A program made the position numbers and the translations under genes. From the NCBI GenBank assembly GCA_951640165.1, contig OX621265.1, positions 18,675,001 to 18,739,000 on the forward strand: a DNA stretch of 64,000 nt. Reading direction: 5' to 3'. The notes beneath the pieces are model-generated. The model was not told the DNA's origin and did not search any database. It saw only the letters and a program-made list of their open reading frames with translations. Position 1 is the first letter of the stretch, and every line of letters starts with the position of its first letter. Of this stretch, positions 14,401 to 21,519 are shown piece after piece. Origin of the DNA: Pseudoips prasinana. Taxonomy: Eukaryota > Arthropoda > Insecta > Lepidoptera > Nolidae.

Positions 14401-16443
14401 ATATAGCAGAAGACATAGATCTATTCTGTTGTACTTTGGATGGATTCATAGTCAGAGTGCTTTACGAAATATGTTATACTTCTACTGTTACGTAGATTAG
14501 ACTTAAGATTTAGGAAACTAAGTGTGATTGTAATTTAAAATTGGAAAATAGTTTTAAGTGAAATTTTGTTGTCTACAATATCGCATTGGGTGATAAACCT
14601 GTAATGATACTTGTAATGTGGAAATAAAAATAAATAAAAATAAATAAAAAAAAACATTTTTCTTAATTTGCTACAAATTTTAAACCAAGTTAGCGCACTT
14701 CTTACTTTATTTTCTTCTGTCATTCCAGGTGATCTGTATGACACAATATCAAACGCGGGACCCGATTTCTGCAGCCCTTCAATTGTATGGAGACCACATG
14801 CCTACCAAACCGATAACACGTGGGTCTTCTGGGCCTTGTCTTGGTTACTGCACCTGATCCCGGCTTACATCTTAGATGGCATATGTCTGGCCGTAGGGAA
14901 GGAGAGGATGTGAGTTACTAGTTTTTTTTAGAAGACTGGGAACAACACAGGTTTCGGTTTTTTTCCAGATTTGAGACAGTAGAGTTAAAAAAAAATGTGC
15001 TCCTAGCCGATTTCGGCCACGGCGGCCAGTCTCAATGGAGATTAGCCTGCACTACACATATAGTACACAACCCGGGATTTGAACCCAATTAGGCGGTATA
15101 ACACGCTAGACCAACGAGGCAGTATAAACGTTTTTATTTTTAACTAGCTGTGCCCGCGACTTCGTCCGCGTGTTAATTAGTTTATTTCGTTTTTATTGTT
15201 TATTTGTAAAATAAAAGTTTTTTTCTAAAATAAAAGTAGCCTAAGTTACTCCTTATTACATCAGCTACCTGCCCTTAAAAATCCCGTCAAAATAGGTCCA
15301 GCCATTTCAGAGATTAGCCGGAACAAACAGACAGACAGACAGACAAAAATTGTGAAAAATGTTATTTTGGTGTATGTGCCGTATATATATTCGTATTAAT
15401 GTAGTAAAAACCGGTTATTTCAATATTACAAACAGACACTCCTATTTTATTTATTTGTATAGATAATGTAGTAACAACCGGTTATTTCAATATTACAAAC
15501 AGACACTCCAATATTATTTATTTGTATAGATTTATGTCATGACCACGTACATGACATAAATGTATGGATGCGATAGTACAGACGCCAGCACATCAAGCTA
15601 CTCCAATCTGTCAAATTTCCCCAATTGAAAGTGAACCTAAGCAGTATTAACTTTTTTTATTCTGTGTTACGGCTCTGGCTTCTTCGGCCTTATGAGCCTT
15701 CAGTAAAATATATTTTTATATAATTAATTTTCGTCATTAAAAGTCTGTCTCATTCATGACATAGTCCTTGTCCTATCCCAGTAAAGCAGTCGGGACTTTA
15801 CTAGAGGCTTATATGGAGTTTTAGATTCAACACAGAAAATCGCTATTCACGGCAATATGGCACTTTCCTCCACTTGTGTACGTTGTCGAAGATGTTATGT
15901 CTAGAAATCCACAATATTACACATAAAACTAGAATTTACACCGGTTTTAGAAAATTAAATAATGCCGCGATGCGTCTTTTCCCGCTTTGGCGCCCAAACT
16001 AGGCGTTACGAAGCAGTATAGACAAGTAAGCAGTGTTGCCACAAAACAACCATTTAACTCCATCCTTTATTTGCAGATTCGTGAAACTCTACAGAAAAAT
16101 GTACAAAATGTCTCTCGCCCTGTCTTACTTCACTGTGAACGACTGGAATTTCGTCGACGCTAATACGGCAGAGCTCTACGAAAATATGTCGACCATTGAC
16201 AAGCAAATTTTCGATTTTGATGTACATAAAATTAACTGGATGGAATATATGCTCATTTGGTGCATAGGTTTAAGAAAGTATGTAATCAAAGATGGCTTAA
16301 AAGGCACTTATTACGCAAAAAAAAAGGCAAAGTTTTTTTATTTTTTAAACTTGATTGTAATGGCAATGTATTTTTATTCTATGTACAAAGTGCTGGTTAT
16401 TGGGTGCTACATTTTTTTAGCAGTGTTTAAATTATTTACTTGA
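1212..16443 (+). CDS. Fatty acyl-CoA reductase (FAR), 3' six coding exons; 5' end outside window
   Basis: Spliced gene: coding exons 1212-1370, 1752-1861, 6616-6683, 11709-11901, 14729-14909 and 16077-16443. Every intron is GT-AG and all phases join, giving about 358 residues up to a TGA. FARs reduce fatty acyl-CoA to fatty alcohol with NADPH (cuticle lipids, wax, moth pheromones), usually at the ER or peroxisome membrane. Seen: VHVSTAY in the NAD-binding domain, the YxxxK motif (YSFAK), ICIVRP, a FAR_C/sterile domain and a C-terminal hydrophobic stretch. The TGxTGFxG Rossmann exons, about 130-150 residues of a usual 500 or so, lie left of position 1. The introns are filled with transposons. 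Which FAR clade this is, and hence its substrate, cannot be told by eye. Confidence 0.93.
1409..1724 (+). mobile_element. tRNA-derived SINE, type A
   Basis: Starts with a tRNA-like head: an A-box-like TGGTCTAGCGGTAG at about 1420-1433 and a B-box GGTTCAAATCC at 1463-1473. A non-tRNA body and a CGGGGCACAGCTAG tail follow. The same unit recurs on the - strand at 50793-51047 and, partial, at 15040-15122. This copy lies in the FAR intron, ending about 28 bp before the next exon. The body resembles SINE DNA rather than a working tRNA, because the head is not followed by a normal acceptor stem. Confidence 0.82.
1752..1861 (+). CDS. FAR coding exon b (YxxxK catalytic motif)
   Basis: The acceptor AG is at 1750-1751 and the donor GTACGT at 1862. 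The product reads LIKNWPNTYSFAKAVAEE and then LPICIVRPAI. Tyr and Lys of YSFAK are the catalytic YxxxK pair of the short-chain dehydrogenase-type FAR domain, and the WPNTYxFxKAxAE context is diagnostic for FARs. The exon starts with one base completing Ser and ends with G, which joins TG of the next exon to give Val. Confidence 0.95.
1862..2456. other. AT-rich FAR intron, nothing recognised
   Basis: Very AT-rich with several AATAAA-like strings. No repeat arm, exon or reverse-transcriptase motif was recognised. Confidence 0.4.
2457..2490. repeat. (TA)n microsatellite
   Basis: An uninterrupted TA dinucleotide run of about 16 units, directly left of the inverted-repeat element that starts near 2491. 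Confidence 0.9.
2491..2907. mobile_element. MITE-like element with about 30-bp terminal inverted repeats
   Basis: TTCGCCATAAGATGAGTTCC at about 2500 is answered by its inverted copy at about 2867-2899 (GGAACTCATCGTATGGCGAA), with one mismatch. Homology continues inward through the CTGACAGTT part. The interior is AT-rich and has no transposase. Lies in the FAR intron next to a TA microsatellite. Confidence 0.65.
3060..3302 (+). repeat. Dispersed repeat ending in (ATG)n
   Basis: Contains ATCTTACTGCGATCGCCAAC, TTTGGTCCAGCAGTGGATG and a terminal (GAT)n run. Related sequence is at 42030-42290 (interrupted by a MITE), 11940-12100 (opposite strand), 44060-44125 and 51895-51940. The trinucleotide tail suggests a retroposon. 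Confidence 0.6.
3583..4320 (-). pseudogene. Jockey/CR1-like LINE 3' fragment
   Basis: On the minus strand the sequence encodes, with frameshifts, SLREKFKEVNILTVVYKYRY, then IRFYNKPPNDIRELS and KAKLYSRAYYNISD. These are the usual last 100 residues of Jockey/CR1 polymerases (E..I.T....Y.......N..P..I..L....FK..L....YY...). It is 5'-truncated. A sister fragment sits at 5248-5553. Inserted antisense to FAR in its intron. Confidence 0.75.
4321..5072. other. FAR intron, nothing recognised
   Basis: About 750 bp of moderately AT-rich sequence. Short open frames around 4708-5000 resemble no family I know and show no codon bias or splice support. Confidence 0.4.
5073..6560 (+). repeat. 118/119-bp minisatellite with two alternating unit types
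   Basis: The anchor GGCGCGTTGAGCAC recurs at about 5197, 5622, 5741, 5859, 5978, 6097, 6215, 6334 and 6452. Period 119 follows units with CATGAAACTTATTTA and 118 follows units with CAAACACTTCTTTA. Each unit also carries CGTCATCGTCACGTCACGCT and the near-palindrome TTTTTGGGTGACCCAAAAG. The gap 5197-5622 is widened by a LINE fragment. The array lies in a FAR intron and ends about 60 bp before exon c. Confidence 0.95.
5248..5553 (-). mobile_element. LINE 3' fragment inserted in the minisatellite
   Basis: Sequence from AAAGTCAAAAATCATTTATT to AATATCATTGGGAAC closely parallels 3583-3870. On the minus strand it encodes PNDIRELSMIMFKRLIKAKL and CSRAYYKISD. It interrupts one minisatellite unit, so it arrived after the array had begun to form. 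Confidence 0.75.
6616..6683 (+). CDS. FAR coding exon c
   Basis: A 68-bp exon between TTTCAG (AG at 6614-6615) and GTAAGT at 6684. It reads VICAEREPKPGWVDLSNIFG and ends ASG in phase 0. This matches the FAR stretch EP.PGWIDN.YGP.G after the RP(S/A)I motif. Substrate-loop residues commonly lie nearby. It sits just after the 118/119-bp minisatellite. Confidence 0.92.
6684..7150. repeat. GC-rich dispersed repeat candidate in FAR intron
   Basis: Unusually GC-rich for this window. It starts with CATCATCAGCCTGATACCGT and CCACTGATGGACATAGACCT, wording related to the 3060-3302 repeat. The open frames on both strands look like shadows of high GC, and none matches a known family. It begins right after the donor of FAR exon c. 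Origin unknown; probably a retroposon. Confidence 0.4.
7156..7196. repeat. Short-loop inverted repeat (14-bp stem)
   Basis: GGCTTAAAAGTGGG at 7156-7169 is exactly inverted at 7183-7196 with a 13-nt loop. Confidence 0.85.
7455..7520 (-). mobile_element. SINE type C fragment
   Basis: CCCAAACTAAGCAGAGCTTG preceded by CACGGCCAACTGGT. This is the tail part of the SINE type C seen complete at 41303-41575. Truncated; no A/B boxes remain. Confidence 0.65.
7585..7720 (+). repeat. Dispersed repeat shared with 51715-51850
   Basis: ATTAATCCTCGGTGCTATTG, GAGGCTATAGCCTCTTTACA and TCATTCTGTC occur here and, reverse-complemented, at 51715-51850. GAGGCTATAGCCTC is itself a perfect 14-bp palindrome. Beyond it, 7720-8270 shows nothing else I recognise. 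Confidence 0.6.
8271..8312. repeat. Perfect 42-bp quasi-palindrome
   Basis: TGTCTCAGGTTATCAACCCT is followed by CC and then its exact reverse complement. The stem is 20 bp with a 2-nt centre, in FAR intron DNA. Such a structure would form a near-perfect cruciform or hairpin. Confidence 0.95.
8575..8690 (+). repeat. Dispersed repeat shared with 43310-43420
   Basis: Shares TTTCCCAGA, GATTTCCATT and GTCACGATCTTTGCACAT with 43310-43420, in the same orientation. Short, non-coding and of unknown type. Confidence 0.55.
8858..11612 (-). mobile_element. Jockey-like LINE, 5'-truncated, long open frame (endonuclease end plus RT)
   Basis: An 834-codon frame (9051-11555) contains the end of the AP endonuclease domain (CIICGDFNINLL; upstream in frame CCYRPPENSNF), a linker, and a reverse transcriptase. 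RT motifs are NYRPISLLPVLSKIFEKI, GIFLDLSSAFDTVDHNILL, GVPQGSILGPIFFI and the catalytic FADD. It ends in the usual Jockey/CR1 tail YNKLP...FKSIYRPNIF. The N-terminal half of the endonuclease and ORF1 are missing, so it cannot jump alone. The 3' end carries short ATGACTT repeats near 8858-8885. It lies antisense to FAR. The intact frame suggests a fairly recent insertion. Confidence 0.9.
11598..11643 (+). pseudogene. RT fragment in opposite orientation at the LINE 5' junction
   Basis: The + strand reads PQGSVLGPIVF followed by a stop. This is the RT motif that precedes FADD, directly abutting the 5' end of the antisense LINE. It differs from that LINE's own motif (PQGSILGPIFF), so it is probably a relic of another element or a copy from a twin-priming-like event. 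Confidence 0.55.
11709..11901 (+). CDS. FAR coding exon d
   Basis: The acceptor TTTTACAG ends at 11708 and the donor GTAAGC starts at 11902. The frame reads IIVGPGLGLMRVVYASNAIR, then IPVDYVNNAIIAAGWETANK, and ends NRTLWG. IPVDxVxNAxxAAxW is the conserved FAR segment that closes the NAD-binding domain, and TLWG corresponds to the family's (I/P)xTWGE. The exon ends one base into a Gly codon. Confidence 0.95.
11934..12110 (-). repeat. Dispersed repeat, relative of 3060-3302
   Basis: Contains GATATGCCATCAGCGCCACA and GGTGGCGATCGCAGT, close to the reverse complement of 3190-3240. The 12110-12290 stretch shows nothing recognised. Confidence 0.5.
12290..12890 (+). pseudogene. Decayed LINE reverse transcriptase C-terminal region
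   Basis: Broken frames read AYTDTAKN and GISFDNTLSW, then KITLAQTLLQPIIDYADYCY, LHATEELLNKFERLQNFFIR, FVFGLKNYDHVS and a final RLWNSLP-like stretch. Several frameshifts and stops interrupt it. This is the thumb/C-terminal part of a CR1/Jockey-type polymerase. Inserted sense to FAR in its intron. The AT-rich 12890-13126 is likely its 3' UTR. Confidence 0.7.
13127..13772 (+). mobile_element. Non-coding element family GGGTTCCGTAGCC, longest copy
   Basis: Starts TTAGGGTTCCGTAGCCAAAT and ends ACCCGCACTTGGCCGG. Copies at 45172-45530 (shorter) and 53988-54200 (reverse, partial) share both ends and internal wording (ACCGCATTAAGATTTTCAC, CGTAAACCGCAATTTACC). No open frame, so it is non-autonomous. 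It contains an internal quasi-palindrome at 13454-13507. The element class is not known to me. Confidence 0.7.
13454..13507. repeat. Quasi-palindrome, 25-bp stem and 4-nt loop
   Basis: 13454-13478 and 13483-13507 are reverse complements with one mismatch. An outer pair CTGAATAGTT (13437) / AACTATTCAG (13515) extends the symmetry. Lies inside the GGGTTCCGTAGCC element. Confidence 0.92.
13796..14017. mobile_element. 222-bp MITE with 13-bp perfect TIRs, copy 1
   Basis: GATGTGAAACATC at 13796-13808 is exactly inverted at 14005-14017. The core is rich in CpG (GGCGACGCATGCC, GACGCGTCGCC). A second copy of the same length is at 30333-30554, and both are followed by TGCCAGGCGTCCCGTGACGG. That shared flank means the true element may reach past the TIR. 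Confidence 0.78.
14112..14660 (+). pseudogene. LINE RT C-terminal fragment with A-rich tail
   Basis: A frame ending at 14495 reads YPTLFILGMVGYNELKVRRS, then IFKVMRGKIQNP, then LLAVPRGRTN and PFTRALHILNHIAEDIDLF. This is the terminal region of an arthropod LINE polymerase (G...L..RR......F......N). The 3' UTR ends in an (AATAA)-rich tail at about 14622-14655, just 70 bp before FAR exon e. Confidence 0.72.
14729..14909 (+). CDS. FAR coding exon e (start of FAR_C domain)
   Basis: The acceptor CATTCCAG ends at 14728 and the donor GTGAGT starts at 14910. Reads GDLYDTISNAGPDFCSPSIV, then WRPHAYQTDNTWVFWALSWL, then LHLIPAYILDGICLAVGKER. This covers the hydrophobic FAR_C start (LxHLxPAxxxD). The frame stays open one base past the splice site (ATG), but the GTGAGT donor and the phase (AT + A = Ile) fix the splice. 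Confidence 0.94.
15040..15122 (-). mobile_element. SINE type A head fragment
   Basis: The reverse complement carries TGCCTCGTTGGTCTAGCG and a B-box-like GGTTCAAATCCCGGG. Only the tRNA-like part remains. Confidence 0.7.
15146..15531 (+). repeat. Family-R dispersed repeat with a 68-bp tandem duplication
   Basis: Starts AACTAGCTGTGCCCGCGACT and continues with AACAAACAGACAGACAGAC. At 15398-15531 a segment of about 68 bp (TGTAGTAAAAACCGGTTATT to TTTGTATAGAT) is repeated once in tandem with few changes. A 12-bp-stem hairpin (15530-15561) follows immediately. Confidence 0.65.
15530..15561. repeat. Hairpin, 12-bp perfect stem
   Basis: ATTTATGTCATG (15530-15541) is exactly inverted at 15550-15561, with an 8-nt loop. 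Confidence 0.9.
15576..15640 (-). mobile_element. 141-bp MITE, half copy
   Basis: Begins GTACAGACGCCAGCACATCA and stops after AAAGTGAACCT. Only one arm of the 141-bp TA-flanked MITE remains. The following 15640-16076 intron stretch contains no recognised gene. Confidence 0.8.
16077..16443 (+). CDS. FAR terminal exon (FAR_C/sterile domain and membrane anchor)
   Basis: Acceptor TTTGCAG ends at 16076; stop TGA at 16441-16443. Begins FVKLYRKMYKMSLALSYFTV and WNFVDANT, the conserved FAR_C sequence. Then comes DFDVHKINWMEYMLIWCIGL (family: FD...(I)DW..Y......G.R.Y). Residues after YAKKKAK form a roughly 30-residue hydrophobic stretch rich in L/I/V/M/Y. That is a likely tail anchor in the ER or peroxisome membrane. 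Confidence 0.95.
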
Positions 16444-16522
16444 TTATACATAAGTGTTGTCTTGTTAGTGTTTAACCAAATATTATAAATTATTAGGCGT
16501 CACACGTTTTAGAGGCTAAGTT

Positions 16523-16528
16523 AATAAA
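16523..16528 (+). promoter_or_regulatory. Polyadenylation signal of the FAR gene
   Basis: AATAAA 80 bp after the FAR stop codon, in AT-rich DNA and followed by a T-rich stretch. It is the only canonical hexamer between the stop codon and the LINE remnant that starts near 16690. Confidence 0.6.
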
Positions 16529-16689
16529 AAATATATATTTTCGTTCAAGTCTTTTTTTTTGGTGCATATTTGACGACTTCCAGTTCATTTTAACGACTGG
16601 CCTGTTGGTCTATTGGTTCTTATTCTTATCTTTGATGGGGTGTACTTGCGTACAGCACTTCGACCCTTCAGGATTTTTTGTTACTGGTT

Positions 16690-17256
16690 TTTATTATATC
16701 CCTAAAGCCCTGAATGAAGTCTTCACATAATCCAGTACGCTTCTTAAGGGTAGATCCTTGTAGTCTCCTGGTTCTGGATATGCCAGCCCCAGGATGGCCA
16801 TTCTGTGTCTTGCCAATGCATCGCATTTGCATATTATATGCTGCATTGTTTCATTTTCTTCCCTACAGGTCCTGCACATCGGGCTATTCGACAGTCCCAA
16901 TTTGTGTAGGTGATAGTTGGTGCCATAGTGGCCCGTGAATACTGCTACTATCAGTCGTAGCTGTTTTCTGCTGTATTTCCAAAGTTTTTTGGACCAGCTT
17001 TTGTCTACTCCTTTTGTGAGTTTCTTTGAGTGTTTAAATTCCTTGATTTTGGTCCACATTTGATTGTGTTTAGCTGTGGATTCATTTTTAAGGATTGCTC
17101 CTATTACATTTGGAGGAATCCCTACGCACGGTTCTGGTCCACAGAACTGACTTTCAGATCCCTTCCTAGCCAGTGCATCTGCTTTTTCGTTGCCTTCTAT
17201 TCCTGTATGGCCTGGTACCCATACGAGTTTGACTTTGTTTTTAGTACCAAGTTTGG
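16690..17256 (-). pseudogene. LINE RNase H and C-terminal fragment
   Basis: The minus strand reads VKLVWVPGHTGIEGNEKADA, the RNase H C-terminal motif, then LARKGSESQ. The 121-codon frame 16694-17059 follows, with SRKQLRLIVAVFTGHYGTNY and a zinc-binding-like C..C......H...C cluster (MCRTCREENETMQHIICKC). This is the 3' end of an RNase H-bearing LINE (I or R1-type). The RT is missing. Confidence 0.78.
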
Positions 17257-17402
17257 TCTAGTGGTTAGTGACCCTGTCTGCTAAGCCAGAGGTTGTGGGT
17301 TCGATCTATGCCCAGGACAAATATTTGTGTAATGAGCACGATAATTTGCTTGTCTGAGTATAATGTATCTATAAATTGTATGTATTACGAAAGGCATTCA
17401 GC
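17256..17402 (+). mobile_element. tRNA-derived SINE
   Basis: GTCTAGTGGTTAGTGACC (A box) and GGTTCGATCTATGCCC (B box) are followed by GGACAAATATTTGTGTAATG, a body shared with SINE types B and C. The copy sits exactly between two LINE remnants. Confidence 0.75.
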
Positions 17403-17412
17403 CATGGTTTTT

Positions 17413-20107
17413 TAATCTTTATTTATTTTACAGGATTTTCGTACATGAAATGACGACGCCAATCCCATCGTATCTTATACTAAGCTAGCTCTAAAACTAC
17501 ACTATACAAAGCCAATAACTAACCCACTGAGTACATAGACGGTTCATTTAATTTTAAAGAAATATAGCATTCTAGCTCGAACCGCGTACGGTTCAGCTAA
17601 AATGCTATGAAATACACCAACATCTCTTAAATTTATATTGAACCTTCTTATCATCTCATCTCGCCTACTACCGTTACGGACACATTCTCTCAATACATGT
17701 TAAACATCTTCTCGTTTTCCACACTGTTCACAATTTGGTGAATCAACTTTTTTCATAAGAAAAGCCAAGCTTCTGGATGGAATGTGTTCGGAACGCAAAC
17801 GAAATGCGGTAATAATCTGTGGCCGGTTCAAACTCTTACAACTAAACCATGGGATATGAGGAGGCTCAGATTGTATACATTTATACCATATTCCTTTAGT
17901 TTTAGATCTTTCATCAAAATATTCTTTGAAAGCGTCATGGCATTTGGTTTTGTATTTTGACAAGATTTCTGAGTAATGAGGTAAAATATCCACTTCTATG
18001 CTTTCAGAAATAGCTTTTCTGGCCAATCTGTCAGCCTCCTCGTTCCCAAATATACCGATATGAGACGGAACCCATTGCAGCGACAAAGTTATATTCCTTA
18101 CGTTATTTATATTTTTTATTTGATCTAAAATTGTATATGCTACTGGATGACCTCTGACTCCAGAGGCACACCGTGCAATATGAAGTAGAGCACTTTGACT
18201 ATCCGTCAGTATTACTACTTTAGGAACAGATAAATCATTGCTCACATATGATAAAGCCTTTGAGACTGCAACTAGCTCCGCAGTCATAATAGACATACAA
18301 CTATTCAGTTTAGAGAATTTATAGTGTTTATTGCAAGAATCATAAAATGCAGCACCCAGCCCACTTGGAGATTATGATCCATCAGTATACAGGCAATAGT
18401 ACCCGTTATATTTTTCAAGTAATTCTTGTAAAACTTCAACTTTTAGAGAAAGATTATGGTATTCTGATTTTGATTTCCTAACGCTATCTAAATTGCAATT
18501 TATAATGTTTTTGACACTTATATTTGTTACCCAAATAGTTAGCATAAACATATCAAGTGGAGAAGAAGAAGCTATTGTATCTTCTCTAACTTCGGTATAA
18601 CATTTTACTAACAATGGCTTCTTTTTATGAGTCCAATATCTATTATAACTTAACCCAATCAATTCTGAAAAGAGTTTACAATTAATGTTATCTCCCCACG
18701 ACGAAGATTTTAAGCACAATTTAAAGGCTAAATACAACCTTCTTATTTGTAAAGGCGGTATACACAACTCTGACTCATTTACATGAAATGGGGTTGATCT
18801 TATAAATCCGCCAATTACTCTCAGTGCTTGATTTTGCACTTTGTCTAATTTAAAAGTGTGGCTGTGGGCTGCGCTGTCGTATAAATAACTACCATAATCC
18901 AGACCAGTTCTAATAAGAGCAATGTAAATTCTACGAAGGCGTATGGGGCGAATACGCCAGTTAGGTCCAGCTAACACTTTAAGTATATTTAAAAGATTTT
19001 TCGCAAGTTTCCTTAATATGTTTCCCCCATCTTAAAGAGCGATCTAACCAAACACCTAAATATTTAATACAGTCTGCTGAATTCAATGGAGCCCCCTGAA
19101 TGTAGAGTTATACCTGTTGAGACCTTCGCGTTCTACTAAAGACACAATATTTGGATTTGGTACCTGATAGATCCAATCCAAGATTTTCCACTAATATTAC
19201 CAAAGTATCTAGTGCTGCCTGCATATTTGTTACGCTGTTTTCAAGCTTATTAAAATCGGTAAACAAAACAAAGTCATCGGCATATTGACAAAGGGATACT
19301 TGATTAATACTTCGACAGACCCCAGCAGTGACAATATTAAACAATAAAGGTGATACAGGATCACCTTGAGCAATTCCTTTACAAGTCCATCTCTTGAATG
19401 TGTTATTGTCATTTTCATCACATTTAATCTGTAGATGTCTCTCTCCTAAATACTGCCTCAGATAAGAACACATTTTACCTCCAACCTTTAATCCATCCAA
19501 TGTTTGCACAACTTTATTGATAATAACAATATTATATGCTCCTTCAATATCTAAAAACTTGCTAAAGTGGGTATATTTTTGGTGAAATTTATTTGGATAT
19601 TTGTAACAAGACGCGCCAAACTATCTAGACAAGACTGTCCCCTTCTGAAACCCGTGGTGTTAGGTGATAAAATATCAGTATGTTCCACAAACCACTCCAA
19701 TCTTCTTGCCAACCTCAACTGAAAGACTTTACACACACAAGAAATTAAAGTAATAGGTCGAAGCTTGGAATCAGATTGAGCACAATATTTTGGTACAGGA
19801 ATAATTAATACGTCTCTCCACTGACTAGGTACATACCCAGAACTAAATATAAAGTTGTACAGCTGAAGTACAGCTCTTTACCTACGTCAGGTAGATTATA
19901 TATCATAGAATAGAAGATTCCATCTTGACCTGGGGAAGTATCCTTACTTTTTAAACAGTGCTCCATTTCAGATAATGTAAAGTCACCATCGAGTTTAGGG
20001 TTAGATGACGTAAACGTCATGGGAGGTTCACTGACAAAATCCGGGGCCAAAGAAGATAAGAGCTCTTGCTTTTGTTTATCAGAAGAAGATGACTTACTTG
20101 GTTTAAA
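17413..20107 (-). pseudogene. Decayed LINE with RT and RNase H domains
   Basis: Read from 20107 down, frames interrupted by stops and frameshifts give: RT start ([20 protein letters not shown]), TTGFRRGQSCLDSLARLVTN, GIAQGDPVSPLLFNI, catalytic QYADDFVLF, LRRIYIALIRTGLDYGSYLY, then RNase H (ILTDSQSALLHIARC; WVPSHIGIFGNEEADRLARK) and a C-terminal IPSRSLAFLMKK...CEQCG. Domain order is as in I-type/Jockey-like LINEs with RNase H. At least five breaks show it is old. Its 5' end is cut at 20107, where an oppositely oriented LINE begins. Confidence 0.85.
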
Positions 20108-21513
20108 AAAAATGTATATAAAAAAATTTAAAGACTGCATTCTAAACATCTCATGGGAAACCGAAATTGATGATGTGAGCTATAATAACATGTTTAATAA
20201 TTTTCATTACTTGATCTGTCTCTTTTACAGTCTCTGCTTTCCATTACAAAAATATAAAATTAAAATGAATAACCATGCTCCGAAATGGATCACAAAGGGA
20301 ATAAGAGTAGCTAGCAAAAATAAAAGAGTACTAAAACACAATTACTACAAAAATAAAAGCATGGAAAGCAAATCTAATTACATTAAATACACAAAATCAC
20401 TAAAATGCTGTGTGAATTGCTCAAAACAAAATATTAATAACCAGCATATTATTAAATCAAGAAATCAAAGTAAGGCAACGTGGCAGATTATTAAGAATCA
20501 TGAATATGATAATATGCAAACCTATGACATTGAATGGATAAATTGTAATGGAAATAAAATAGACAAACCTATTGAAATCGCAGAAACATTTAATATTTAC
20601 TTTATAAATGCATCAAATAATACTATACCTTTAAGTAAAAATAAACCTAAAATAAACATAGATAATGTAGAATTGTCAATTTTCTTAAATCCGTGTTCGG
20701 TTACAGAAGTTAAACTATTAATTTATTCCCTTACTAATACCAAGTCAGTAGGCTATGACTCAATTGCAACTTATATTATAAAAGCTTGTGCTAAAGAGAT
20801 TGCTCCTATTCTTTCCTCTTTAATAAATCTGTCATTCGTGCATGGAACATTCCCGGATAAATTAAAAGTATCTGTAGTCAAACCCATTCATAAAAAAGAC
20901 AGGAATGAAGTTAATAACTATAGACCTATAACATTAGTTCCCATTTTGTCTAAGATATTCGAAAAATCTATGTATGCTAGGATTAATAACTTTATATCAA
21001 AATACAATATTCTCAGAAGCAAACAAAATGGCTTTCAAAAATCTAAGTCGACAACCCTTGCAGGTTTCCAAGTGGTTAGTCGCGTGACAGAGTATATCAA
21101 TAATAAGATTCCCGTAGTTGGATTTATTTTTGATATGTCTAAAGCATTTGATTGTGCGGAACATAATATGCTTTTACAAAAATGCGAAAAGTATGGCATA
21201 AGAGGTCCCGCGCTGGTTTGGATTAAAACCTATCTAGCAAATCGCACGCAATGCATTGAAATCACACGAATTAACGAAGAACTTAACTTTACTTCTTATA
21301 GATCTTCTTTTCTGCAAAATAGCTTTGGGGTCCCTCAGAGGAGCGTTTTGGGACCATTACTCTTCATTCTATATATTAACGACTTGCCTTCTGTAATTAG
21401 TCAGCAGACCGTATTATTTGCCGATGACGTATCGATTATCATTCCTTTTACTAAAAAAAAACCTGTATATGAGCAAGATATTAATGCAAATATGAATCGA
21501 TCGTATCTTGGTT
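20108..21513 (+). pseudogene. Jockey-like LINE RT fragment
   Basis: The open frame runs 20019-21513, but codons before about 20108 are antisense of the neighbouring LINE. The real part reads [75 protein letters not shown] and catalytic LFADDVSI. The PQGS motif is changed to PQRS, a residue normally invariant. The frame degenerates soon after the FADD box, with no thumb domain. No endonuclease or ORF1 is present. Confidence 0.82.
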
Positions 21514-21519
21514 AGATAA

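Noticed and set aside
16033..16076. Upstream ATG at 16033 as the start of a separate 136-residue gene
   Set aside because: A TTTGCAG acceptor at 16076 and exact phase agreement with the preceding exon show it is the terminal FAR exon.
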